A DNA stretch of 64,000 bases from Salinicola tamaricis (GTDB lineage Bacteria > Pseudomonadota > Gammaproteobacteria > Pseudomonadales > Halomonadaceae): assembly GCF_003006155.1 (NCBI RefSeq), contig NZ_CP023559.1:62001-126000 (forward strand), read 5' to 3'. A model generated the notes under the pieces. The model made no database searches. It was not told the origin of the DNA and saw only the letters and a program-made list of their open reading frames with translations. Made by a program: the position numbers and the translations under genes. Of the stretch, positions 56,175-64,000 are shown one piece after another; within the stretch, counting starts at the first letter, position 1, and the number at the start of each line of letters is the position of its first letter.

Positions 56175-57199
56175 GCGCTCCTCGCCCTCTCCTTCCGCAC
56201 CAGCTCTCCCGGGCGCAGATTGACGTAGCGCTTGAGGCTCTTCCAGTCACGGTGCCCCGATACCATTGCCACTTCCTGTATCTGATAGCCGCGCTCGAAC
56301 AGGCGGCTGATCCCCTCGTGTCTCAGGTCATGGAAGTGAAGATCCTCGATACCGAGAAATCGGCAGATCCGGCGGAACCCGTTAGATACCGAGTCGGCGT
56401 TGAACGGGAAAATCCGCTCGCCATCTCGCGGCTGCGCGCCAATGATCGCCAGGCTCTCCCCCATCAGCGGCACCACCTCGTCGGTGCGCTTCGTCGGGTG
56501 CTTCCTGAGTCGCACGATGACGGTGCCGGCGACCTCATCCAGGTCGGCCCACTGTAGCGAGCAGATCTCGTCGAGACGCATGCATGAGTCGATGGCGAAA
56601 CGGATCAGCGCGTGATAGCCGATACGCCTGAGCGCCTTGTTGTGGCGCGTGTGCGACAGCAGCTCGGCCAGCTCCTCGGCCGACGGCCGTCGGTCTCGAG
56701 ACTCGGGGTCGCCGATCAACTCAGACCGCTGCAAACCCTTACGCCAGTTCGACATCTTGACCTGCATCGTCGCCGGCAGGACTTCCTCGACGACACACGT
56801 GGTCACCGCACCCGACAGGAACATGACGTCGCTTTTGACCGTGGCCGGCCTCACGCCGTCGACATGGATTCGGGTCGCACAATACTCAGCGAGGTCGGTG
56901 TACTCGAGGTGGGCAACCAGCGCATCGGCGTCCAGGCCACGGCAGAGATTGTTGACCGCGGTCTGGTTCTTTCGCCCGCGGGAAGACGTGCGCTCGAGGT
57001 GAGCCAGATGACGCTGCAACGCATCCTTTATCGTCAGTGCCGGAAGCGCCCCGGCCTGCCGGCTCTCGATCTCCCCCTCGACCTTCTTGGCCCATGCCTG
57101 GGCCCGTGCCTTCGTCGAGAAAGTCTTGCTCTGTGAAGGGTGGCCCTTCTTCCGTACAATGGCGCGCCACCCCGTGCCACGCCGCTGAAATGACGCCAT
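56171..57199 (-). CDS. int: Tyrosine recombinase integrase of a dusA-inserted element
   Basis: A 342-residue integrase. An N-terminal Arm-type domain (MASFQRRGTGWRAIVRKKGH) and SAM-like core-binding domain lead to the catalytic domain. Its residues are Arg in SCMRLDEICSLQW, Lys in RKHPTKRTDEVVP, HDLRHEG, GHRDWKSLKRY with the nucleophilic Tyr. The start lies about 130 bases from dusA and the gene reads into the element. Integrases at the 5' end of dusA form a well-known group that uses dusA as target. Confidence 0.93.
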   Translation of the reverse strand: MASFQRRGTGWRAIVRKKGHPSQSKTFSTKARAQAWAKKVEGEIESRQAGALPALTIKDALQRHLAHLERTSSRGRKNQTAVNNLCRGLDADALVAHLEYTDLAEYCATRIHVDGVRPATVKSDVMFLSGAVTTCVVEEVLPATMQVKMSNWRKGLQRSELIGDPESRDRRPSAEELAELLSHTRHNKALRRIGYHALIRFAIDSCMRLDEICSLQWADLDEVAGTVIVRLRKHPTKRTDEVVPLMGESLAIIGAQPRDGERIFPFNADSVSNGFRRICRFLGIEDLHFHDLRHEGISRLFERGYQIQEVAMVSGHRDWKSLKRYVNLRPGELVRKERARSA

Positions 57200-57337
57200 G
57201 GTGTACCACCTCGCTCGCTCGAAGGGAGATCAAGGGCACCTGGTACAAATACGGTACAGTGAGCCCAGTTATCGGCGGGATTTCATGGTATCAGATAGTG
57301 TATATTTAAACAGTAGTGCGTAACGCAAGTGACTGAT

Positions 57338-58346
57338 ATGCCGACTCAAAGCCCAGCAGACCAAGCTCGCCGTTTTTCTGTGGCGCCCATGATGGATTGG
57401 ACCACGCGACTACCGCGCCTTCGCGCGCGTCTGACCCGGCACACGCTGCTCTATACCGAGATGGTCACCACCGGGGCGCTGCTCCACGGTTCACCGCGCG
57501 AGCGCTTCCTGGGCTACAGCGAGTGCGAGCATCCGCTGGCGCTACAGCTCGGCGGCAGCGACCCTGGCGAGCTGGCGGCGTGCGCCGAGATTGCCCAGGA
57601 CTGGGGCTATGATGAGGTCAATCTGAATGTCGGCTGCCCCAGTGACCGGGTGCAGAACAACCTGATCGGCGCCTGCCTGATGGGCCATCCCGAAAGAGTG
57701 GGCGCGCCGTTGCCGCCATGCGCGCGGCGGTCTCGATTCGGTGACGGTGAAGTGTCGTATCGGCATCGACGAGCAGGACGAGGACGCCGATCTCGAGCGC
57801 TTCGTCGAGCAGGTCGCGGCAGCGGGCTGCGAGACCTTCGTGATCCACGCCCGCAAGGCCTGGCTACAGGGTCTCTCGCCCAAGGAGAACCGCGATGTCC
57901 CGCCGCTCAATTATGCCAGGGTGCATCGTCTCAAGGCGCAGCATCCGGAGCTGCATATCGGCATCAACGGTGGCATCAAGAGCCTGGAGAGCTGCCAGGC
58001 CCACCTAGACGCAGGCGTCGACAGCGTGATGATCGGCCGCGAGGCGTACCAGAATCCGTGGCTGCTGGCGTCAGTCGATCAGGCGCTCTATCAGCGCCCC
58101 GGGCCAGCCACCAGCCGCCATGCGGCAGCGCGCGCCTTCCGCCCCTATATCGTCGAACGCCTGGCCGAGGGGGCGCGGCTCAACCACGTCACTCGCCATC
58201 TGCTTGGGCTGTTCCAGGGCTGCCCCGGCGGGCGGCGCTTCCGCCGCCACCTATCCGAGCATGCCCATCGCGACGGCGCCGGCATCGCAGTCTACGACGA
58301 CGCCCTGGGTCTGGTCGACGAAGAACGCCTGGCTGAAATCGCCTGA
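57338..58346 (+). CDS. dusA: tRNA-dihydrouridine synthase A, frameshifts
   Basis: FMN enzyme that reduces uridine at positions 20/20a of t[16 protein letters not shown] and [18 protein letters not shown] are the family N-terminus. [14 protein letters not shown] binds FMN, the catalytic Cys region is GACLMGHPE, and the C-terminal part carries [28 protein letters not shown] and [17 protein letters not shown]. Between 57405 and 57432 the reading differs from the expected DYRAFARVL by compensating indels, and further slips are needed near 57693 and 57740. The mobile element stops at its 5' end. The start is uncertain (GTG at 57329 or ATG at 57338). Confidence 0.9.
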
Positions 58347-58353
58347 GCCACGC

Positions 58354-59376
58354 TCAGGCGCCGGGAGTGTCGAAGCGTGACTGGAAGCTCTCCACCGCAC
58401 TCTCGACTTCGTCGATCTCCTCGTAGCGTGCCACGTGGAAGAGCGCCTCGCCCTCGTTGGCCAGCGGCAGATTGCTCATGCCGATGACGATACCGTCGGC
58501 GCTCGCCACCACCTGCGCTTCGTCGTTGCCGAAAGGGTCGGCGACCACCCCGAGCACTTCCCCCTTGGCGACCCTCGCCCCCAGCCGTGCCCGCGGGCGC
58601 AGGATGCCGTCGATCGGCGCCCGCGCCCAGCTCGAGCCGTTGGCGACCTCGGCCGCCGGCGGCGTGCGCCGCCGGCCCTCGGCAGGCAGCATGCCGATCA
58701 GCCGCATTACCCGCCGAATGCCGCGCACACCAGGGGCGATCGCCCACTCCTCGAAACGCAGCGCCTCCCCTGCTTCGTAGGTCAGCACCGGTACGCCACG
58801 GTTCTGGGCGTACTCGCGCAGGCTCCCCTCACGCAGTTCGGCATTGAGTATCACCGGCACGCCGAAGGCCTCGGCCATGGCCTGGGTCTCCGCATTGCGG
58901 CGCAACTGGGAACGGATCTGCGGCAGGTTGGTGCGGTGGATCGCCCCGGTATGCAGATCGATGATATGGGTGGCGCGGTCGACCAGCTCTTCGCGCAGCA
59001 GCGCCGCGATCCGCGAGCCCAGTGAACCGCTCTCGCTGCCTGGGAAACAGCGATTGAGATCACGGCGGTCGGGCAGATAGCGCGATTGCTGCACGAAGCC
59101 AAAGACATTGACCACGGGGACCGCGATCAGCGTCCCGCGCAGACGCGACAGCGCCGGCAGTTTGAGCAGCCGGCGTACGATCTCGACGCCGTTGAGCTCA
59201 TCGCCATGGATCGCCCCACACACCAGCAGGGTCGGCCCGGGCTGTCGGCCGTGGACGATCTCTACCGGAATGTGCAGAGGCGCATGGGTATAGAGTTTGG
59301 CTGCCGGCAGATCCACCTGTCGCCGGGTGCCGGGTTCGATACGCTCGCCGCCGAGCGAGAAAGCTTCCTGCACCAT
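58354..59376 (-). CDS. Succinylglutamate desuccinylase/aspartoacylase (M14-like) family protein
   Basis: A 340-residue zinc hydrolase-like protein. Zn ligands are H57 and E60 in GAIHGDELNG and the His of HIIDLHTGAIHR. RDLNRCFPGSESGSLGSR is the substrate-binding segment. The C-terminal third (about 245-325) is a small biotinyl/lipoyl-like beta-barrel (LGARVAKGEVLGVVADPFG). Such proteins deacylate amino acids or related amides. The substrate is unknown. It is convergent with dusA and complete. Confidence 0.85.
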   Translation of the reverse strand: MVQEAFSLGGERIEPGTRRQVDLPAAKLYTHAPLHIPVEIVHGRQPGPTLLVCGAIHGDELNGVEIVRRLLKLPALSRLRGTLIAVPVVNVFGFVQQSRYLPDRRDLNRCFPGSESGSLGSRIAALLREELVDRATHIIDLHTGAIHRTNLPQIRSQLRRNAETQAMAEAFGVPVILNAELREGSLREYAQNRGVPVLTYEAGEALRFEEWAIAPGVRGIRRVMRLIGMLPAEGRRRTPPAAEVANGSSWARAPIDGILRPRARLGARVAKGEVLGVVADPFGNDEAQVVASADGIVIGMSNLPLANEGEALFHVARYEEIDEVESAVESFQSRFDTPGA

Positions 59377-59497
59377 ATGAAACCTTAGCTAGTTGAGCCT
59401 TGCGAGGCCGGTATCGGTTGCAGGGCCGATCCTATAGCGAGCTGCGGGGCAAGGCGAGCCCGATACCGGCGGAGACGGGGCCGGGATGGGCCGGGCG

Positions 59498-60265
59498 TCA
59501 GAAGACGCTGTCGCTCAATGGCGCCCTCCGCCGCCGCCACAACCACACCAGATCACGCCCGAAAGAGAGTGCCAGCAGCGCCGCTGCCAGTGCGGTCAAC
59601 GCCACCGCCCAGGCAGGTGTCACCAGTGGCAGCAGACACACCAGCAGCGTCGCCACCTGCCACACGCAGACAGTCTTGCGCAGGTAACTGAGTGGCAGCT
59701 CGCGATGCAGCCAGGGCCAGTAGAGTCCGGCACCGATGAAGGCGTAACGCGCCAGACCGATGACCAGCACCCAGCTGCCCACCTTGTCCAGCGCCACCAG
59801 CGCCGCACACAGCACGACGATGAAGAAGGCGTCGAGCTCCATGTCGAAGCGCGCACCAAAGCGGGTCGCCGAGTGCGTATGACGCGCCACCCAGCCATCG
59901 ATACCGTCGAGAAGCAGCGCCAGCAGCGCCAGTGCGGCGATGCCCTCGGCGTGGCGCTGAATGAAGGCGGGATAGGCGATCAGGCCGGCGACCAGCGCGA
60001 TGAAGACCGCGCGCAGCAGCGTGATGCGATTGGCCCAGCCGATGCCCTGGCGCGCCGCTGGCCACGCCCACAGTACCGCCGTGGCAATGGCGACATAGAC
60101 ACCACCGGCGGTAAGACGCAGCCCACCAGGTGCGGAAAAGGCCCAGTGCACCCACTCCACCAGCAGCGCCACCAGCGCCAATCCGGCGCCCAGATCTACC
60201 CACCCCCACCAGCCCTGTCGTCTTTTGTGTGGCAGCGCGCTCATCCGTACCGGTCCATCCGCCAT
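59498..60265 (-). CDS. CDP-alcohol phosphatidyltransferase family membrane protein
   Basis: A 255-residue protein with about eight hydrophobic segments and the CDP-alcohol motif D-G-x2-A-R-x8-G-x3-D-x3-D (DGWVAR, then the G, D and D of RFGARFDMELDAF). It uses a CDP-linked donor to modify a lipid or polyol. It is divergent from the MDR-pterin-GT4-methyltransferase row and may belong to the same pathway. GGAG lies before the ATG at 60263-60265. No frameshift. Confidence 0.82.
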   Translation of the reverse strand: MADGPVRMSALPHKRRQGWWGWVDLGAGLALVALLVEWVHWAFSAPGGLRLTAGGVYVAIATAVLWAWPAARQGIGWANRITLLRAVFIALVAGLIAYPAFIQRHAEGIAALALLALLLDGIDGWVARHTHSATRFGARFDMELDAFFIVVLCAALVALDKVGSWVLVIGLARYAFIGAGLYWPWLHRELPLSYLRKTVCVWQVATLLVCLLPLVTPAWAVALTALAAALLALSFGRDLVWLWRRRRAPLSDSVF

Positions 60266-60700
60266 GATGTGTCTCCTTCTTCTTTTTCGACGTCCCTGTC
60301 ACTGTCTATCCATACGCCCGCCGTACAAGTCTGGATGCACGCATGCCAACCCGCCAGCAGCCCGCGAAGACAGGCGCCGTTTACCGCTAAAACGCCGATG
60401 AGAAACACCTGAACCGGTGGTGTCGCACGGCACGAGTCGATGCAAAAACAACTCCGTGTACAGTTATTGTATAAATGACAAACCGCCACGCTCTGCCATA
60501 CTCAACTCATCGGCCCGGCCCACTCAGGCGAGCCTCGGCCTCCGGCCAGCATTAGAAATTATTGAACAGAAAGTTGGCTCAAGCGAGTAGCGGGCGCCCT
60601 GGCCGCAGCAACAGCCTGCTATCGGCCGGCTCGAAGCGACAGATCGGCTCGAGGTCAGAACTCAGCCCAAGGCCAGAAGCCAGCTCAAGAGAGACGCTTT
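60266..60700. other. Divergent promoter region with a TACA-N5-TGTA palindrome
   Basis: A 435-base gap between divergent genes without a supported coding frame. TACA-GTTAT-TGTA at 60459-60471 is a short palindrome overlapping an AT-rich TATAAA (60470-60475), a plausible shared control site. Otherwise nothing stands out. Confidence 0.4.
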
Positions 60701-61671
60701 ATGACAACCCCCTACGCACACGCTTTCTGGTCGCTCGGCGACGGCAGCGGCGAGATCAGCCAGGCTGAACTCAGCGACGCTGGCGAGTTGATGGTGCGCA
60801 CCTGCTACAGCGCGATCAGCCGCGGTAGCGAAACCCTCGTTTTCAATGGTCAGGTGCCGCCCAGCGAGTACGCACGCATGCGCGCGCCCTTCCAGAGCGG
60901 CGACTTTCCCGGCCCGGTGAAATACGGCTACTCCAACGTCGGCGTGGTCGAACAGGGCGCCCACGACTGGCACGGTCGCCACGTCTATTGCCTCTATCCA
61001 CATCAGACCCACTATCGGATCGCCGCCAGCGACGTGGTGCGCCTTCCCGAGGATGTGCCGCCGCAGCGCGCCGTGCTCGGCGCCAACATGGAGACCGCGC
61101 TCAACGCCATGTGGGATGCCGCGCCCGCCGCCGGCGACCGTATCAGCGTGGTCGGCGCCGGCGTGGTCGGCGCCCTGGTTGCCTGGCTATGCACCAAGCT
61201 TCCCGGCGCCCAGGTCCAGCTGATCGACATCGACGAGCGCAAGCGCTTCCTGGGTAGCGCACTGGGGGTCGAGTTCGTCACTCCGGACAACGCCGCCGAC
61301 GAGCGCGATCTGGTGATTCACGCCAGCGCCTCGGACGCCGGACTGCAGACTGCGCTCAAGATCGCCGGCTTCGAGGCGAGCGTGGTCGAGCTCAGCTGGT
61401 ACGGCAGCCGCGAGGTCAATCTCCCGCTGGGCGAAGCCTTCCACGCCCGCCGCTGACGCTGCGTTCGAGTCAGGTCGGCAGCGTCTCGCCCAGCCACCGT
61501 GCGCGCTGGGATCACAAGCGCCGGCTGTCACTGGCGCTGTCGCTGCTCAACGACGACTGTCTGGACGTGCTGATCAGCGGCGAGAGCCACTTCCGCGATC
61601 TGCCACAGACCCTGGCACGGCTCAGCCGCAGCGACGACGATACCCTTTGTGAGCGTATCCGCTACGCCTGA
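60701..61671 (+). CDS. Medium-chain dehydrogenase/reductase (zinc alcohol dehydrogenase-like), one frameshift
   Basis: A protein of about 323 residues. The N-terminal GroES-like part has [17 protein letters not shown] and [14 protein letters not shown]; the Rossmann part has [17 protein letters not shown] with the GxGxxG loop. The usual catalytic zinc Cys is replaced by Ser (AISRGSE), as in a subgroup of MDR proteins. Near 61452 the frame slips (EAFHARR to [20 protein letters not shown]), and the gene ends LCERIRYA at 61671. It probably reduces or oxidises an intermediate in the adjacent pathway. Confidence 0.8.
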
Positions 61672-61756
61672 GCGCAGCGCAAAGCGCTCGCCAAGACGCC
61701 ATCACACCGCCGCCGGCCGCGTTTCGTACCGCCGCCCCGGCACGAGGAGACAAGGA

Positions 61757-62154
61757 ATGTTCAGCCTGACCGTCCGCGATCACATGATGATCGCCCACAG
61801 CTTCAACAGCGAGACCTTCGGCCCGGCGCAGAAGCTGCACGGCGCACCTACGTGGTCGACGTCACCTTCAAGCGCCCGGAACTGGATCACGACGACCTGG
61901 TAGTCGACATCGGGCTCGCCAGCGACACCCTCAAGCGGATTCTGGCCGAGTTCACCCTCAGCAATCTCGATGACGTCGACGAGTTCAAGGGTCGCAACAC
62001 CACTACCGAGTTCATGGCCAAGGTGGTGTTCGACCGCCTGGCGCACGCCATCCGCGAAGGCGAGCTGGGCGAAGGTGGCCGCCATCTCACCGCACTCGCG
62101 GTCACCCTGCACGAGTCGCACATCGCCTGGGCCAGCTACGAAGGCGGCCTATGA
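61757..62154 (+). CDS. 6-pyruvoyl-tetrahydropterin synthase/QueD family protein, one frameshift
   Basis: A protein of about 132 residues. The zinc-site motifs are [20 protein letters not shown] with HSF and LHG, the latter followed after a one-base slip near 61845 by [23 protein letters not shown]-like [15 protein letters not shown] and NPTTE-like [13 protein letters not shown] match the PTPS fold, and the end is [14 protein letters not shown]. QueD itself is usually elsewhere, so this copy likely acts on a different pterin or sugar-like substrate. AAGGA lies before the ATG at 61757. Confidence 0.82.
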
Positions 62155-63179
62155 GCGATCTCACGCTGATCGTCGCCGGTGACCCGCAGCAGCTCACCGG
62201 CGGCTACCTCTACGACGCGCGTATCGTCGAGGCGCTGCGCCGCCAGGGCTGGGCGGTCAACGTGGTCGGCCTGGAGGGTCGCTTCCCCGAACCCGACGCG
62301 GTCGCCTCGCATGCGCTGGACAGCGCCCTGACCGCGCTGGCCGATGGCAGCCGGGTGGTGATCGACGGTCTCGCCATGGGCGGGCTACCGGCCATCGTCG
62401 AGCGCCACGCCACGCGCCTGTCGATCACCGCCCTGCTCCATCATCCGCTGTGTGACGAGACCGGCCTCGGCGAACCCGAGCGCGCGCGCTTTCGCATCAG
62501 CGAGACCCGCGGTCTGGCCGCGGTCGATCGGGTGGTCGTGACCAGCGTCTACACCGCGCACCGGCTCGCCGACTTCGACGTCCCCGCGAACAAGATCGCG
62601 GTGATCGAACCCGGCGTGATCCGCGGCGAGCTGGCCCACGGCGATCTCGACCCGCCGCGCCTGCTGTGCGTGGCCACCCTGACGCCACGCAAGGGCCAGG
62701 ACGTCCTGGTAGAGGCCCTCGCCGAGATGACACACCTGCCCTGGCAGTGCGACCTGATCGGCGCCCTCGACCGCGCCCCGGACTATGCCGCGCAGGTGCA
62801 GGCGGCGATCGCCCGCCACGGCCTGGAGGCGCGTATCCGCCTGCTCGGCGCCCAGCCCAGTGCGGCGCTGAGCGAGCACTACCGCAACGCCACGCTGTTC
62901 GTGCTGCCCTCGCACTACGAGGGCTACGGCATGGTCATCACCGAAGCGCTGGCCCACGGCCTGCCGGTGGTCACCACCACCGGCGGGGCGCTAGCCCACA
63001 CCCTGCCGGAGCAAGCCGGCATCAAGGTGCCGCCGGGTGACAGCCAGGCAATGGGCGAAGCCCTGACCAAGCTGCTGAATGAGCCCGAGCAGTACCAGCG
63101 CTGCCGCGACGGGGCGCGGGCGCTGCGTGACACCCTGGGCGACTGGGACAGCGCCGCGCGCCCTTCGCCGCAGCCCTGA
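62151..63179 (+). CDS. GT4 family glycosyltransferase
   Basis: A 342-residue GT-B glycosyltransferase. The N-terminal domain starts [21 protein letters not shown]. The C-terminal donor domain has LLCVATLTPRKGQDVLVEAL, FVLPSHYEGYGMVITEALAH with the E-x7-E pair, and GLPVVTTTGGALAHTLP. Overlaps the pterin-synthase-like gene by 4 bases. The last residues may be out of frame: a one-base slip near 63160 would continue FAAALTRRV instead of PSPQP. Donor and acceptor are unknown. Confidence 0.85.
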   Translation: MSDLTLIVAGDPQQLTGGYLYDARIVEALRRQGWAVNVVGLEGRFPEPDAVASHALDSALTALADGSRVVIDGLAMGGLPAIVERHATRLSITALLHHPLCDETGLGEPERARFRISETRGLAAVDRVVVTSVYTAHRLADFDVPANKIAVIEPGVIRGELAHGDLDPPRLLCVATLTPRKGQDVLVEALAEMTHLPWQCDLIGALDRAPDYAAQVQAAIARHGLEARIRLLGAQPSAALSEHYRNATLFVLPSHYEGYGMVITEALAHGLPVVTTTGGALAHTLPEQAGIKVPPGDSQAMGEALTKLLNEPEQYQRCRDGARALRDTLGDWDSAARPSPQP

Positions 63180-63191
63180 CACGGAGAGTAC

Positions 63192-64000
63192 ATGAGCACA
63201 CCAACGCCATTCAGCGCCGATGCCCACTTCAGCGATGCCTGGCTGACGCGCTGCGCGAACCGGCCGACCACCGCGCCCGCGACGCCCAGCTGACCCACGC
63301 CGCCGACCACTGGTTGGCGCAGCGCGCCAGCATCCCTGCCACGGCGACGCTGGTCGATCTCGGCTGCGGCAGCGGCTCCAATCTGCGCTATCTGGCGCCG
63401 CAGCTGCGCACGCCTCAGTATTGGCGGCTGGTCGACCACGACGCCAGCCTGCTGGAACATGCACGAAGCCGTTGTGGTGAACTCGTCAGCGCCGCGGGGG
63501 AACCGATCCCTGACAACGCTGGAGGCCACGCTGACACAGGCGCTGGATGACGCGCTGGACGGCGCCGACCTGGTCACGGCTTCAGCGCTGTTAGATCTGG
63601 TCTCTGCCGAGTGGATCGACACCCTCGCCGCGCGCTGCCGCGAGTTCGGCTGTGCGCGTGCTGTTCACGCTCAGTGTAGATGGCGAGATCCACTTCCAAG
63701 ACAGCGCCGGCAGACACTGGAAGATAATGACGACCGCGTCGTTCGATACCCTCGCCACCCATCAGCAGCGGTGACAAGGGCGTCGGTGAAGCGCTTGGCA
63801 CCCTCGCCCCCAGCTATCTCAAGCAGGCCTTCCTGCGCCACGGCTACCATCTGCGCGAAGCGCCTTCACCCTGGCGCCTGGGTCGGGAGACCTGGCCGCT
63901 GATCGACGCGCTGATGGCGGCTGGCGGACGGCACTGCTGGAGCAGGCGCCGGCGCAAGCCACGCGCATCGAAAACTGGTACCGGGCGCGTCTTTCAGCGC
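63192..64000 (+). CDS. Class I SAM-dependent methyltransferase, partial, frameshifts
   Basis: Starts MSTPTPFSADAHFSDAWL at 63192 with GGAGAG upstream. After a slip near 63255 it reads DHWLAQRASIPATATLVDLG with the SAM motif LVDLGCGSGSNLRYLAP. Further slips (about 63505, 63660 and 63775) give LVTASALLDLVSAEWIDTLA, then LFTLSVDGEIHFQDSAG and APSYLKQAFLRHGYHLREAP. It runs past the window end. It is the fourth gene of the row, next to GT4, so it may methylate the glycosylated product. Confidence 0.75.

Overview
The window is high-GC DNA from a gammaproteobacterium, most likely a member of the Halomonadaceae. This rests on the gacA-uvrC-pgsA-tRNA(Gly, Cys, Leu) block, serS beside a cysG-like gene, a trpGDC unit apart from trpE, and a BCCT osmolyte transporter. 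The genus is inferred. About 30 genes are interrupted by one-base frameshifts, often a base missing from a G, C or A run, and housekeeping genes such as uvrC, dusA and ydiJ are affected. Most therefore look like base-calling errors rather than real pseudogenes.

1-14.7 kb: a sodium:solute symporter with its small partner, a DUF1206 membrane protein, then a minus-strand nitrogen unit read from high to low coordinates: urtABCDE (urea ABC importer), ureDABCEFG (urease and nickel accessory proteins) and hupE/ureJ. A sigma-54-type promoter lies before urtA. 15-24.6 kb: a DmdC-like acyl-CoA dehydrogenase with a PsrA-type operator, a BCCT transporter, a DnaQ-like exonuclease coupled to a cNMP/CBS/DUF294 protein, a shortened cysG-like gene, and serS. 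24.8-30.1 kb: a YdiJ-type FAD/Fe-S dehydrogenase and a CPA1 antiporter with a Rossmann tail. 30.2-33 kb: trpGDC with a transcription attenuator whose leader peptide carries three consecutive Trp codons. 33-35.3 kb: small orphan genes and tRNA-Ala. 35.5-39.2 kb: gacA, uvrC, pgsA and three tRNAs.

39.3-57.2 kb is accessory. It holds a remnant of P2 tail gene D, a C5-methyltransferase/nuclease/Vsr cassette, debris of umuC, SRAP (yedK) and a second vsr, a stand-alone PD-(D/E)XK-like nuclease, and a Septu-type PtuA/PtuB pair. A P2-like regulation and replication module follows: CI/S24 repressor, ribbon-helix-helix-like proteins, Ogr, gpA replication nuclease, DksA-like zinc finger and PrtN-like activator. 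A tyrosine integrase sits at the 5' end of dusA. No capsid, terminase or portal gene is present, so this is either a decayed prophage or a satellite-like element carrying defence genes.

57.3-64 kb is chromosomal again: dusA, an M14/aspartoacylase-like protein, a CDP-alcohol phosphatidyltransferase, and divergently a row of MDR dehydrogenase, pterin-synthase-like protein, GT4 glycosyltransferase and methyltransferase. That row looks like an uncharacterised biosynthetic unit and runs off the end of the window.
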